Positions 17,872 through 27,423 of a DNA stretch of 64,000 bases are shown piece by piece. The translations under genes were made by a program, and so were the position numbers. Below the pieces are notes generated by a model, which searched no databases, had not been told where the DNA came from, and saw only the letters and a program-made list of their open reading frames with translations. Each line of letters begins with the position of its first letter. Position 1 is the first letter of the stretch. Source of the stretch: Phreatobacter sp. (GTDB lineage: Bacteria; Pseudomonadota; Alphaproteobacteria; Rhizobiales; Phreatobacteraceae); NCBI RefSeq assembly GCF_022843985.1, contig NZ_JALHMP010000009.1, forward strand, positions 62,001 through 126,000, read 5' to 3'.

Positions 17872-20139
17872 TCACAAACGGCCGCGCCGCGCCCGGAGGG
17901 CATTGGCGGTGACGATCACCGACGAGCCGGACATGGCAAGGGCGGCGATCAGGGGCGTGACCAGGCCGGCAATGGCGATGGGCACGGCGATGGCGTTGTA
18001 GACGACGGCGATCCAGAGGTTCTCCTTCATCAGCCTGAGGGCTGTCCGCGACACGGCGAGGGCATGGGCGACGGGGGCGAGCCGGTCGCCGAGGAAAACC
18101 GCATCGGCGGCCGCCTGGGTCAGGTGGACGGCGGTGATGGGCGACATGGAGACATGGGCCCGGGCGAGGGCGGGCGCATCGTTGAGGCCGTCACCGACCA
18201 TCAGGACATGGCAGCCTGCGGCTTTCAGGGCATCGAGGCGGGCGATCTTGTCGGCGGGCTTCATGCCGCCGTTGGCAGCGGCGATGCCGAGTGTGCGAGC
18301 CACCGTCGCGACCGCCTCCGGCCGATCGCCGGAGAGGATTTCCAAGGCGAAGCCAGCGGATCGCAGGGCGCTGACCACGGCCGTTGCGTCCGGCCGCAGG
18401 ACCTGGCGCACGGCGAAGACGTGGCGCAGGTCCCCGTGCCGGAAGGCAATGAGGGACGCGTCGGGATGCCGGTCGGCGACCGCGGCGCCTTCCGCGGCCG
18501 CATCGCAGAAGGCGAGGCTGCCGAGCCGGATCTCGATGCCGTCGACCAGGGTGCGGACGCCCTGGCCGACTTCCTCCGTCGCCGCATCGAGAGGTTTCGC
18601 GCCAGGCACGGCCGCCGCCACGGCGCGGGCAAGCGGATGGTGCGAGGAGAGGGCCAACCGGCCGGCGAGAGCGAAGGCTTCGTCTGACAGACCGGCGGGC
18701 CGGTCGAGGGCGGGTTCGGGCAGGGTGAGCGTGCCGGTCTTGTCGAAGACGACAGTATCGACCGCGGCGAGCCGTTCCAGCGCGTCGCCCGACTGGAGCA
18801 GAACATGAGCCTTGAACAGGGCGCCGGAGGCGACGACCTGAACGGCGGGAATGGCGAGGCCAAGGGCGCAGGGGCAGGTGATGATCAGCACGGTGATGGC
18901 GATGATCAGGGACGGCTGCCAGGCGAGGCCGGCGATGATCCAACCGGCCAGGGTCGCAATGGCAGTCAGGTGCACGACCGGCGAGTAGAGGGCGGCGGCG
19001 CGGTCGGCGAGGCGCCGGTAGGACGAGCGCGCCTCCAGCGCGGTTTCCAGCAGGCGGCCGACCTCGTCGAGCAGCGTGCCACGAGCCGCAGCCCTGACCT
19101 CGACTGTCAGCATCCCGCTGGTGTTCAGCGTCCCGGCGTAGATCGCGTCTCCCGGGCCGACCTCCTGAGGCAGGGTCTCGCCGGTCACGAGACTCTGGTC
19201 GAGGGCCGAGCGCCCGGCGACGATGAGGCCATCGACGGCGACGCGCTCGCCGGGGCGCACCATGACCCTCTCGCCGGTCTGGATGGCGGCGATGGGCACC
19301 TGGCGCAGGGCGCCGTCCGGCATGATCTTGACCGCCGTCTCGGCCTTCAGGGCGGCGATGTTGGCGGCAACGCTGCGCGTCTTGCGGCGCATCAGCTGCT
19401 CGAAATAGCGGCCGATGAGCAGGAAGAAGAGCAGCATCACGGCGCTGTCGAAATAGGCGTGGGTGGCGTGGTTGGCGGTCTCCACCAGCGACATCCCGAC
19501 CGCCAGCAGGACTCCGAGCGAGATCGGCACGTCCATGTTGAGCTGGCGGGCGGCGAGCGCCATGCGCGCCGAGCGGAAGAACGGCCGGCCGGCATAGGCG
19601 ACGGCGGGCACGGCGATCAGCGCCGACAGCCAGTGGAAGAAGTCACGCTGCTCCTGGGTGATGTCGGTGACGTTGCCCGACCAGACCGACACGGACAGCA
19701 ACATGATGTTCATCATGGCGAAGCCGGCGACGCCGAGGCATTGCAGCAGGAAGCGGGCCTCGCGGGCCTCCTCGCCCTCGACCGCCTTTGGGTCGAAGGG
19801 GAAGGCGCGGAAGCCCATGGCCGTGAGGCGCTCGACGATGCGCTGCGGCGTGGTGGCGTCCTCGCGCCACTCCACGGTCAGACGGCGATGGGTGAGGTTG
19901 ACGCGGGCGGCATCGACGCCCGGCTCGCGGGCGAGACCCTGCTCGATGACCGGCATGCAGGCGGCGCAGGTGATGCCATCGACGGCGAAGTCCATGCGCG
20001 CGCGGCCCTCGCCGAGCGGTTCGACATAGAGCGAGAGGTCGGTCCCTCCCGCGGTGAGTGGCGGCAGCGGCAGGGGCCGCTCCGCCGGCGCCGTGTCAGG
20101 CCGGCCGGCCGCGAGAGAGGTGCTCATGGTGTCGCTCAC
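17872..20139 (-). CDS. ccoI: Copper-transporting P1B-type ATPase CcoI (FixI)
   Basis: A 755-residue ATPase that exports Cu+ for assembly of the cbb3 oxidase Cu-B site. It contains an N-terminal metal-binding domain with the CAAC motif (AVDGITCAACMPVIE), the membrane ion-binding CPCALGLA motif, the phosphorylation site DKTGTLT, and the hinge GDGLNDAPALA. Eight membrane segments are visible. The start overlaps the end of ccoH by four bases. Catalytic residues all look intact. The context separates it from general copper-detoxifying CopA. Confidence 0.95.
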   Translation of the reverse strand: MSDTMSTSLAAGRPDTAPAERPLPLPPLTAGGTDLSLYVEPLGEGRARMDFAVDGITCAACMPVIEQGLAREPGVDAARVNLTHRRLTVEWREDATTPQRIVERLTAMGFRAFPFDPKAVEGEEAREARFLLQCLGVAGFAMMNIMLLSVSVWSGNVTDITQEQRDFFHWLSALIAVPAVAYAGRPFFRSARMALAARQLNMDVPISLGVLLAVGMSLVETANHATHAYFDSAVMLLFFLLIGRYFEQLMRRKTRSVAANIAALKAETAVKIMPDGALRQVPIAAIQTGERVMVRPGERVAVDGLIVAGRSALDQSLVTGETLPQEVGPGDAIYAGTLNTSGMLTVEVRAAARGTLLDEVGRLLETALEARSSYRRLADRAAALYSPVVHLTAIATLAGWIIAGLAWQPSLIIAITVLIITCPCALGLAIPAVQVVASGALFKAHVLLQSGDALERLAAVDTVVFDKTGTLTLPEPALDRPAGLSDEAFALAGRLALSSHHPLARAVAAAVPGAKPLDAATEEVGQGVRTLVDGIEIRLGSLAFCDAAAEGAAVADRHPDASLIAFRHGDLRHVFAVRQVLRPDATAVVSALRSAGFALEILSGDRPEAVATVARTLGIAAANGGMKPADKIARLDALKAAGCHVLMVGDGLNDAPALARAHVSMSPITAVHLTQAAADAVFLGDRLAPVAHALAVSRTALRLMKENLWIAVVYNAIAVPIAIAGLVTPLIAALAMSGSSVIVTANALRARRGRL

Positions 20140-20648
20140 GGCAGCATTACGCGGTTGCGCGATCGGTAGAGAAGGGTGCCGTCGCGCTCGACCTCGATGA
20201 CGAGGTCCTGTGCCCCGGCAATGGCGCCCTCGGTCGTGCCGATATAGAGGCCCGGTCCGCTGCGCGTGACATCAAAGCTGCGGTCGTTGGAACGGTGCGC
20301 CGGGTGCATCAGCCGGGCCTTGACGGTAATGCGCTCGACGGGGGCGCCATTCGGCTCGCGCACCGAAACCGTCATGGCCGCGACGCCTGCGGGGTCGCGG
20401 TCGACCCGCGCCTCGACCGCCCAGGCCCGGGCGGTCCGCTCGCGGGCGGCCGTCAGATCCTGATTGAACCGCTGGCTCGCACGGTAGGAGCTGTCGGTGG
20501 TGGTTCCCGGCATGGTGTCCAGAGCCAGGGTCATCATCAGCGCATTGACGCTGAAGATGACACCGAAGAAGGCGACGAAGCCGAAAAACACCATGCGGCC
20601 GGTGAGGCGGCGCTCGCGGGGCAGAGCTGGGGAGGGAGAACTGGACAT
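20136..20648 (-). CDS. ccoH: cbb3 oxidase assembly protein CcoH (FixH)
   Basis: A 170-residue protein with one N-terminal membrane anchor (MVFFGFVAFFGVIFSVNALM) and a periplasmic FixH domain, including GTTTDSSYRASQRFNQDLTA and LMHPAHRSNDRSFDV. CcoH interacts with CcoN and is required for a stable cbb3 complex in Rhodobacter. It lies between ccoG (12 bases upstream) and ccoI (overlapping by four bases), the standard gene order. Confidence 0.93.
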   Translation of the reverse strand: MSSSPSPALPRERRLTGRMVFFGFVAFFGVIFSVNALMMTLALDTMPGTTTDSSYRASQRFNQDLTAARERTARAWAVEARVDRDPAGVAAMTVSVREPNGAPVERITVKARLMHPAHRSNDRSFDVTRSGPGLYIGTTEGAIAGAQDLVIEVERDGTLLYRSRNRVMLP

Positions 20649-20660
20649 CGGGGCCTCAGG

Positions 20661-22151
20661 TCAGCGGGAAATGAAATGGTCCACGGCGCTCGCCTTCTCG
20701 CCGGTCCCGAGTTCGGTGATGCGGAAGGTGACGCGAGTCGATTGCGGCAGGTCGGCGGGCTTGGCGGCGGTGACGTGGACGATGAGTTCGCGGGTCGAGT
20801 CGGGGCCGACATCGATGACCGGCCAGTCGCCGGACGTCGTCGTGATGCCGACGGCGCTGAGACGTGCGAGCGGGAGATTGTCGACGGCAAGGACGAAGAT
20901 GCGGTGCAGCGGTCGCTTGTTGAGGATGCGTACCGTGTAGCTGTTGCGGACCGAGCCGTCCGAGAGCTGCACGAAGAGCGGGTTGCGATCGTGCAGCACC
21001 GACATTTCGGTGAAGGAGCGCGTCACCAGCCCGTAGAGCATGACGAGGCCGACGGCCGCGATCATCGCGGCATAGAGAACGGTACGGGTGCGGATGATCG
21101 GATAGACCTCCTCCAGCCCCTGCCGGCGACGGTCGATATTGACGTCATTGTCATAGGCGATGAGGCCGAGCGGCCGGTTCACCTTGGCCATGACGGTATT
21201 GCAGGCGTCGATGCACAGGCCGCACTGGATGCAGCCGAGCTGCGCGCCATCGCGGATATCGACACCGGTCGGGCAGACGACCACACATTGGTGGCAGTCG
21301 ATGCAGTCGCCGGCGGGCTGTTCGGCCTCGCGCGCCCGGGCGGCGGTCTTCATCGACATGCGCGGCTCGCCGCGGTCGTAGCGATAGGTCACGTTGAGGG
21401 CGTACTGGTCGGTCAGCGCCGCCTGAATCCGTGGCCAGGGGCACATGTAGAGGCAGACCTGCTCCTTCATGAGCCCGGCCAGGGCATAGGTCGTGAAGGT
21501 CAGGATGCCGATCCAGATATAGGCCACCATGGGGGCCTGGAAGGTGGCGAGATCCTTCACGAGGGTGGGGGCATCGGCGAAATAGAGCACCCAGGCGCCG
21601 CCGGTCCACCAGGCGATCATCAGCCAGAGGAAATGCTTGAGCACCTTGCGGCCGGCCTTGGCCACCGACATGGGCTTGGAGTCGGCGATCATGCGCTCGC
21701 GACGGTCGCCCTCGACCCAGCGCTCGACGACGGTGAAAAGGTCTGTCCAGACAGTCTGCGGGCAGAGATAGCCGCACCAGACGCGGCCGGCGACGGCGTT
21801 CATGAGGAAAAGAACGAGCGAAGCCATCACCAGCAGGCCGGTGAAATAGTAGATTTCCTGCGGCCAGATCTCGATGAAGAAGAAGTAGAAGCGGTTGTTG
21901 GCGATATCGACCAGGACCGCCTGGTCCGGCTGGTTCGGACCGCGATACCAGCGCAGGAACGGCAGGAAGTAATAGACGCCGAGGCAGGCGAAGAGGACGA
22001 CCCACTTGACGGTCCTCAGGCGCCCCTTGACGCTCTGCTGGTAAATCTCGCGCCGGCTCTCGTAGAGCGGTTCGTCATCCGCGCTCGGGATGATCGGGTC
22101 GCTCTCTGCGGCGGTGGATTTGCGGGCAGCTTGGGCAAGAAGGTCCGACAT
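20661..22151 (-). CDS. ccoG: Cytochrome c oxidase accessory protein CcoG (FixG)
   Basis: A 496-residue membrane iron-sulfur protein that reduces Cu2+ to Cu+ for the cbb3 assembly line. It has several membrane segments in its first half, a CGYLCPQTVW motif, and a ferredoxin-like pair of cysteine clusters beginning CIDCHQCVVVCPTGVDIRDG and followed by CIQCGLCIDACNTVM. The C-terminal third is an Ig-like periplasmic domain. I take the ATG at 22151 (MSDLLAQAARKST); a TTG six codons upstream is the only alternative. Its position between ccoP and ccoH is canonical. Confidence 0.95.
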   Translation of the reverse strand: MSDLLAQAARKSTAAESDPIIPSADDEPLYESRREIYQQSVKGRLRTVKWVVLFACLGVYYFLPFLRWYRGPNQPDQAVLVDIANNRFYFFFIEIWPQEIYYFTGLLVMASLVLFLMNAVAGRVWCGYLCPQTVWTDLFTVVERWVEGDRRERMIADSKPMSVAKAGRKVLKHFLWLMIAWWTGGAWVLYFADAPTLVKDLATFQAPMVAYIWIGILTFTTYALAGLMKEQVCLYMCPWPRIQAALTDQYALNVTYRYDRGEPRMSMKTAARAREAEQPAGDCIDCHQCVVVCPTGVDIRDGAQLGCIQCGLCIDACNTVMAKVNRPLGLIAYDNDVNIDRRRQGLEEVYPIIRTRTVLYAAMIAAVGLVMLYGLVTRSFTEMSVLHDRNPLFVQLSDGSVRNSYTVRILNKRPLHRIFVLAVDNLPLARLSAVGITTTSGDWPVIDVGPDSTRELIVHVTAAKPADLPQSTRVTFRITELGTGEKASAVDHFISR

Positions 22152-22316
22152 GGGGGCGTCCGGGGGCAAGGTCGTGCCACCCGAGGCAGCACATCATCAC
22201 CATCGGCCAATTGCGGACCGCCAGCCTTGACCTGTCTCAACGGCGATCCCGAAAAGATGAAGGTGCGCGCCGCTGCCACGGCGCGCACCCCCATTCCGCG
22301 CTCGGTTGAGACGGGC

Positions 22317-23192
22317 TTACTGCCCGCCACCCAGCGCGTGGACATAGACGGCGAGAGCCTTCACCGTCGTTTCGTCAAGGCGACCGGCCCAGCCGGGCAT
22401 GACCGCGCCGCGGCCCTGGGTGATCGTCTCGATGATGGTCTTCTCGTCGGAACCGTAGACCCAGTTGTGGCCCGTCAGGTTGGGGGCGCCGAGGTCGCGG
22501 TTGCCGCGGCCATCTTCGCCGTGGCAGGCGGCACAGTTGGCGATGAAGAGCTCCTTGCCCTTGGCGAGGTCGGCGCCTGGACGGGTGGACTGACCCGACA
22601 GAGAGCGCACGTAGTTGGCGACGGTGACGATCTCGTCGGTCTTCAGCACCCCGTTGGGACCGCCGAGGGCCGGCATCACACCCTGGCGGGAGCGATCATC
22701 GGCAGTACGGACGCCGTAGGCGATCGTCTGGTGGATATCCTGGATGCCGCCGCCCCAGAGCCAGCTGTCGTCGCGCAGGTTGGGGAAGCCGCGCGATCCG
22801 GTGGCCGACAGGCCGTGGCAGGGCGCGCAGTTGTCGCCGAAGGCGGCCTTGCCCTGGGCAAGGGCGAAGGTGAGCAGCGTCGGGTTCCTGGCGATCTCCT
22901 CCAGCGGCGTGCTGGCGAGCGCGGTGGAACGCTCCGCCCGCAGGGCCCGCAGGGCATCGAGGTCGCGCACCACTTCCTGGCGCGACGAATAGCCGAAAGC
23001 GCCCTTGGTGTAGTTCGTGACCAGCGGCCAGGCGGGATAGACCACCCAGTAGCCAATCGACCAGACAATGGTCGCGTAGAAGATGTAGAGCCACCATTTC
23101 GGCAGGGGCGAATTCAGCTCCTTGATGCCGTCCCATTCATGGCCCGTCGTGGTGCGGCCGGTTGCCGGGTCGATTTCGGGTTGAACGGCCAT
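22317..23192 (-). CDS. ccoP: cbb3 oxidase di-heme subunit CcoP
   Basis: Membrane-anchored di-heme cytochrome c of the cbb3 terminal oxidase, 291 residues. One N-terminal membrane helix (PKWWLYIFYATIVWSIGYW) is followed by two cytochrome domains with CAPCHG and CAACHG heme sites, each with a later Met ligand (GVMPALGG; AVMPGWAG). It feeds electrons from cytochrome c to CcoO. It is preceded by ccoQ with only three bases between. About 165 bases without genes separate it from ccoG. Confidence 0.97.
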   Translation of the reverse strand: MAVQPEIDPATGRTTTGHEWDGIKELNSPLPKWWLYIFYATIVWSIGYWVVYPAWPLVTNYTKGAFGYSSRQEVVRDLDALRALRAERSTALASTPLEEIARNPTLLTFALAQGKAAFGDNCAPCHGLSATGSRGFPNLRDDSWLWGGGIQDIHQTIAYGVRTADDRSRQGVMPALGGPNGVLKTDEIVTVANYVRSLSGQSTRPGADLAKGKELFIANCAACHGEDGRGNRDLGAPNLTGHNWVYGSDEKTIIETITQGRGAVMPGWAGRLDETTVKALAVYVHALGGGQ

Positions 23193-23195
23193 GAT

Positions 23196-23348
23196 TCACT
23201 CCTCCCTCAGCGGGACTTGGGCGGCCTCATCGAAGCGCGTCTTGTTGCGGGGCCAGAAGGCGTAGACGGCGATCGCGAGGAACATGCCGACGAAGTAGAG
23301 AAGTCCCGCGGTCTGGGCGAAGCTGGCGAGGGTCGTATAGGTGCTCAT
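23196..23348 (-). CDS. ccoQ: cbb3 oxidase small subunit CcoQ
   Basis: A 50-residue gene between ccoO and ccoP. The product starts MSTYTTLASFAQTAGLLYFV, has one membrane helix continuing through GMFLAIAVYAFWP, and ends with a charged tail (RNKTRFDEA...). The FWPRNKxxFDEAA pattern is the CcoQ/FixQ hallmark. CcoQ stabilises the association of CcoP with the core oxidase. It starts 14 bases after the ccoO stop. Confidence 0.93.
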   Translation of the reverse strand: MSTYTTLASFAQTAGLLYFVGMFLAIAVYAFWPRNKTRFDEAAQVPLREE

Positions 23349-23362
23349 GATCCTCTCCAGGC

Positions 23363-24112
23363 TCAGCGCATGTTCGCGCGGGCGTCATAGGTGCGGAAAT
23401 CCACCATGGTGCCGAGGACCTGCAGATAGGCGACGAGGGCGTCCATCTCGGTGACGGTGCCGTTGATGGTCGCCGCGGGATTGCCGCCGAAGGCACGCAC
23501 GGTGGCGCCGGGATAGCGAACCTGCAGGGCCTGGACGTGGGGACTGTCCGGATTGACCTGGGCACGCAGGTCGGTGAGCGCGTTCGCGATCTGCTCGTCG
23601 GTATAGGGCACGCCGCCGAGGCGGTTGCTCCTCAGGTGGCCTTCGACCTGTTCCGGCCGGATCTCAGCCCGGGCGAGGAAGGCGTAGCCCGGCATGATCG
23701 ACTGCGGCACGATGGAGCGGGGATTGGCGAGGTGAGCGACATGCCACTCGTCCGAATATTTGCCGCCGACGCGGGCGAGGTCAGGCCCGGTGCGCTTCGA
23801 GCCCCACTGGAAGGGCTTGTCGTACATGCTCTCCGCGGCCAGCGAGTAGTGGCCGTAGCGCTCCACCTCGTCGCGCAGCGGACGCACCATCTGGCTGTGG
23901 CAATTGTAGCAGCCCTCGCGGACATAGATGGCCCGGCCCGCCAGTTCCAGCGGGGTGTAGGGCCGGACGCCCTCGACCTTCTCGATGGTGCTCCTCAGGT
24001 AGAAGAGCGGAGCGATCTCGACGAGGCCGCCGATGGAGACCACGACCAGGATGCCGACGGTCAGGACGATCGAGTTCTTCTCGAAGATGGCGTGCTTGTT
24101 CCAGAGCGACAT
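23363..24112 (-). CDS. ccoO: cbb3 oxidase mono-heme subunit CcoO
   Basis: Mono-heme c-type cytochrome subunit, 249 residues, with an N-terminal membrane anchor ([19 protein letters not shown]) and a single CYNCHSQM heme site in the periplasmic domain; [16 protein letters not shown] holds the probable Met ligand. It carries electrons from CcoP to the CcoN active site. It follows ccoN after 12 bases and precedes ccoQ. Length and motifs are normal. Confidence 0.97.
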   Translation of the reverse strand: MSLWNKHAIFEKNSIVLTVGILVVVSIGGLVEIAPLFYLRSTIEKVEGVRPYTPLELAGRAIYVREGCYNCHSQMVRPLRDEVERYGHYSLAAESMYDKPFQWGSKRTGPDLARVGGKYSDEWHVAHLANPRSIVPQSIMPGYAFLARAEIRPEQVEGHLRSNRLGGVPYTDEQIANALTDLRAQVNPDSPHVQALQVRYPGATVRAFGGNPAATINGTVTEMDALVAYLQVLGTMVDFRTYDARANMR

Positions 24113-24124
24113 GATCAGTCCTCC

Positions 24125-25774
24125 TCACTGGGCCGGAACGAGGGCGGGGGCGGATTCGGGCTCTGCAGCCTCGCCCTGTCGCACCGTCATGATCAGGTTG
24201 TAGGCCATGATCAGCGAGCCGATGACGAACAGGGCGCCACCGAGAGCACGGATCACGTAGTAGGGGTGCATCGCGTCGACGGTCTCGATGAAGGAATATT
24301 CAAGGAAGCCGAGCGAGGTGTAGGCGCGCCACATCAGGCCCTGCATGATGCCGGCGACCCACATGGCGGAGATGTAGAAGACGATGCCGAGCGTCGAGAC
24401 CCAGAAGTGCCACTCGACGAGGCGGTTCGAATAGAGCTGCTTGCGGTTCCACAGCCAGGGGACGAGGCAGTAGACGGCGCCGAAGGAGATGTAGGCGACC
24501 CAGCCGAGCGCGCCGGAATGGACGTGGCCAATGGTCCAGTCGGTGTAGTGCGACAGGGAGTTCACCGCCTTGATGGACATGAGCGGACCCTCGAAGGTCG
24601 ACATGCCGTAGAAGGCGAGCGAGACCACCATCATGCGCAGAACGGGGTCGGTGCGCAGCTTGTCCCAGGCGCCCGAGAGCGTCATCAGGCCGTTGATCAT
24701 GCCGCCCCAGGAAGGCATCCAGAGCATGATCGAGAACGTCATGCCCAGCGTCTGCGCCCAGTCGGGCAGGGCCGTATAGTGCAGGTGGTGCGGTCCGGCC
24801 CAGATGTAGAGGAAGATCAGTGCCCAGAAATGGACGATGGACAGCCGGTAGGAATAGATCGGCCGCTCGGCCCGCTTCGGCACGAAATAATACATGATGG
24901 CGAGGAAGCCGGCGGTCAGGAAGAAGCCGACCGCGTTATGGCCGTACCACCACTGGAACATGGCGTCCTGGACGCCGGACCAGACGATGTAGCTCTTCGG
25001 CGAATAGATGGAGACCGGGATCGCCGCGTTATTGCCGAGATGGAGGACGGCGATGGTGACGATGAAGGCGAGATAGAACCAGTTCGCCACGAAGATGTGC
25101 GGTTCCTTGCGCTTCCACAGGGTGGCGAGGAAGACCAGGAGATAGGTGACCCAGACGACCGTCAGAAAGAGGTCGGCGTACCATTCCGGCTCGGCGTATT
25201 CCTTGCCCTGGGTGATGCCGAGCAGATAGCCGGTGCCGGCGATGACAATGAAGAAATTGTAACCGAGGATGACGAACCAGGGGGCGATCTCGCCGGCCAG
25301 ACGGGCCCGACAGGTCTTCTGCACCACGTAGAACGATGTCGCCAGCAGCACGTTGCCGCCGAAGGCGAAGATGACCGCCGAAGTGTGGAGGGGGCGCAGG
25401 CGGCCGAAATTGGTCCAGGGCAGATCGAAGTTGAGAACCGGATAGGCGAGCTGCAGCGCGATGATCAGGCCGACCGTGAAGCCGGCAATACCCCAGAACA
25501 CCGCCGCCACGGTCGCGAACTGGACCGGCGCCATGTTGTAGTTCGGCTTGCCGTTGATCTCCTGCGGGATCATCGCCGGACGGGCCATGTAGCGGTTGCC
25601 GAGGGCGAAGATCGCCGCCACCGAGGCAGCCGCGAAGAGGTAGACGTGGAAGGAGTAGGCCGGGTCGACCGAACCTGATGCGATAAAGAGGCACAGCATG
25701 GCGGTGGCCGCGAAGGCGACCATGCTGGCGACCTCCGGTACTGACAATGTCTTCTGGGCTTGACCCTGGCTCAT
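24125..25774 (-). CDS. ccoN: cbb3-type cytochrome c oxidase catalytic subunit CcoN
   Basis: Heme-copper oxidase subunit I of the high-affinity cbb3 oxidase, 549 residues and about twelve membrane helices. It has the Cu-B ligands in [11 protein letters not shown] and [13 protein letters not shown], heme-ligand histidines in [16 protein letters not shown] and in [12 protein letters not shown]. It reduces oxygen under microaerobic conditions and pumps protons. It is the first gene of ccoNOQPGHIS; two perfect FNR boxes lie 94-157 bases upstream of its ATG, consistent with induction by the FNR-type regulator at the other end of the cluster. Confidence 0.98.
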   Translation of the reverse strand: MSQGQAQKTLSVPEVASMVAFAATAMLCLFIASGSVDPAYSFHVYLFAAASVAAIFALGNRYMARPAMIPQEINGKPNYNMAPVQFATVAAVFWGIAGFTVGLIIALQLAYPVLNFDLPWTNFGRLRPLHTSAVIFAFGGNVLLATSFYVVQKTCRARLAGEIAPWFVILGYNFFIVIAGTGYLLGITQGKEYAEPEWYADLFLTVVWVTYLLVFLATLWKRKEPHIFVANWFYLAFIVTIAVLHLGNNAAIPVSIYSPKSYIVWSGVQDAMFQWWYGHNAVGFFLTAGFLAIMYYFVPKRAERPIYSYRLSIVHFWALIFLYIWAGPHHLHYTALPDWAQTLGMTFSIMLWMPSWGGMINGLMTLSGAWDKLRTDPVLRMMVVSLAFYGMSTFEGPLMSIKAVNSLSHYTDWTIGHVHSGALGWVAYISFGAVYCLVPWLWNRKQLYSNRLVEWHFWVSTLGIVFYISAMWVAGIMQGLMWRAYTSLGFLEYSFIETVDAMHPYYVIRALGGALFVIGSLIMAYNLIMTVRQGEAAEPESAPALVPAQ

Positions 25775-25867
25775 CTCGTGCCCCTCGTCCTGCTGGCAGC
25801 GGACGGTCCGCCGGAACAGGCGACCCCGTATTGCAGAGCACCATTGGCAGGCGCAGCGGGGGCGACA

Positions 25868-25881
25868 TTGATGTGCATCAA
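25868..25881. promoter_or_regulatory. FNR box, ccoN-proximal
   Basis: TTGAT-GTGC-ATCAA, a perfect match to the FNR/FixK consensus. Its centre is 100 bases from the ccoN start and 133 from the hemN start. Together with the second box exactly 50 bases away it sits in the divergent ccoN/hemN control region. Confidence 0.85.
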
Positions 25882-25917
25882 GACGGCACGGCGGGGCGCG
25901 GGGGCCGTCCGCGGTCG

Positions 25918-25931
25918 TTGATGTCGATCAA
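25918..25931. promoter_or_regulatory. FNR box, hemN-proximal
   Basis: TTGAT-GTCG-ATCAA, a second perfect FNR/FixK site. Its centre is 83 bases upstream of the hemN start codon, a position suited to activating hemN. Confidence 0.85.
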
Positions 25932-26007
25932 CGCGCGCGCAGACGGAACGGTGAAAATTCGGACCGTCGGCGGATATGGTGCCGCCCTTGTCCGGAGGTC
26001 CGCCCCC

Positions 26008-27408
26008 ATGACGTCCTTGACGCAGACGGCAGCCGCATCCGCCCCGCGCGACGCGGTCTTTCCGGCCTCGATGGGCAATATCGCGCTCGCCGAGAGGAGC
26101 GTGCCCCGCTACACCTCCTATCCGACCGCGCCGCATTTCACGCCGGCCGTGACGGCGGCGACCTATCGCCGGTGGCTTGGCGAACTGTCGCCCTGCACCA
26201 GCCTCTCGCTCTATCTCCACGTGCCCTTCTGCGCCGCGATGTGCGCCTATTGCGGCTGCCACACCAAGGTGACGCGCCGGGCGGAGCCCGTCGCCACCTA
26301 TCGCGACCATCTCGTCGCCGAGATCGACCTCGTCGCCGGGCTGACGCCAGCCCGCCAGGTGCGCCACCTGCATTGGGGAGGCGGCACGCCCTCCATGCTG
26401 GGCGAAGCCGGCCTCACCGCCGTTGCCGAGCGGCTGGCGCGTCGCTTCAGGATCGGCGCCGATGCCGAACACGCCATCGAACTCGACCCCCGCCAACTCG
26501 ACCGCACCCTCGCCGCGGCGCTGAAGCGCGTCGGCGTGACGCGCGCCAGCCTCGGCGTGCAGGACCTCAATGCCCATGTCCAGGAGGCGATCGGCCGGGT
26601 CCAGCCCCATGCCGTCGTGGCGGCGGCGGTCGAGACGCTGCACGCGGCGGGAATCGCCGCGCTGAGCTTCGACCTGATGTACGGCCTGCCGCACCAGAGC
26701 CTGCCGGACCTGATGCGGACCATCGAACTCGCGGCGGCGATGCAGCCGAGCCGCATCTCGCTGTTCGGCTATGCCCATGTGCCCTGGTTCAAGACGCACC
26801 AGCGCCTGATCGACGAGCAGGCGCTTCCCGACGCGGTGGAGCGTTTCCGCCAGCAGACGGCGGCGCGCGAAGCGCTCCAGGCGCTTGGCTATGAGGCGAT
26901 CGGCCTCGACCATTTCGCCCGGCCCGACGACACCATGGCGGTGGCCGCGCGCGACCAGAAACTGAAGCGCAACTTCCAGGGCTACACGACCGACGACGCG
27001 CAGGCGCTGATCGGTTTCGGCGCCTCGGCCATCGGCCGGCTGCCCCAGGGTTTCGTGCAGAACGCCCCGGATATCGGCGCCTATCACCGCGCCGTCGACG
27101 CCGGCACGCCGGCCACGGTGCGCGGCCTCGCCCTGTCGCTGGAGGACCGCGTGCGGGCCGACGTGATCGAGCGGCTGATGTGCGACTTCTCCGCCGATCT
27201 CGAGGCGGTCGCCAGCCGTCACGGCGTCTCGCGCGACTTCTTCGACCGCGATCTCGAGGAGTTGCTGCCGCTGGAGAACGAAGGCCTCGTCTCGCGGTCG
27301 GCGCGCACCGTCGTCGTCAGCGATGCCGGCCGACCGCTGGTGCGGGTCGTCGCCTCGCTGTTCGACGCCCACCTCGCCAAGGCTGGCCGCCATTCCAGCG
27401 CGGTCTGA
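26008..27408 (+). CDS. hemN: Oxygen-independent coproporphyrinogen III oxidase HemN
   Basis: Radical-SAM enzyme that makes protoporphyrinogen IX without oxygen, supplying heme for cbb3 oxidase. About 466 residues from the ATG at 26008 (GGAGG ribosome-binding site ten bases upstream). The [4Fe-4S] motif CAAMCAYCGC fits HemN CxxxCxxC; other marks are VPRYTSYPTAPHF, HWGGGTPSML and the C-terminal HemN domain starting near RDQKLKRNFQGY. The divergent arrangement with ccoN and the FNR boxes between them imply induction at low oxygen. Confidence 0.96.
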   Translation: MTSLTQTAAASAPRDAVFPASMGNIALAERSVPRYTSYPTAPHFTPAVTAATYRRWLGELSPCTSLSLYLHVPFCAAMCAYCGCHTKVTRRAEPVATYRDHLVAEIDLVAGLTPARQVRHLHWGGGTPSMLGEAGLTAVAERLARRFRIGADAEHAIELDPRQLDRTLAAALKRVGVTRASLGVQDLNAHVQEAIGRVQPHAVVAAAVETLHAAGIAALSFDLMYGLPHQSLPDLMRTIELAAAMQPSRISLFGYAHVPWFKTHQRLIDEQALPDAVERFRQQTAAREALQALGYEAIGLDHFARPDDTMAVAARDQKLKRNFQGYTTDDAQALIGFGASAIGRLPQGFVQNAPDIGAYHRAVDAGTPATVRGLALSLEDRVRADVIERLMCDFSADLEAVASRHGVSRDFFDRDLEELLPLENEGLVSRSARTVVVSDAGRPLVRVVASLFDAHLAKAGRHSSAV

Positions 27409-27423
27409 TCCATCGGTCCCCCC

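Noticed and set aside
20058..23390. Very long plus-strand open frame antisense to ccoG, ccoH, ccoP and ccoI
   Set aside because: GC-rich codon use keeps antisense frames open; the translation is low-complexity Gly/Ala/Arg/His and the opposite strand holds secure genes. The same reasoning removes the long antisense frames at about 23537-25678, 25771-28026, 35553-38348 and 54692-57394.
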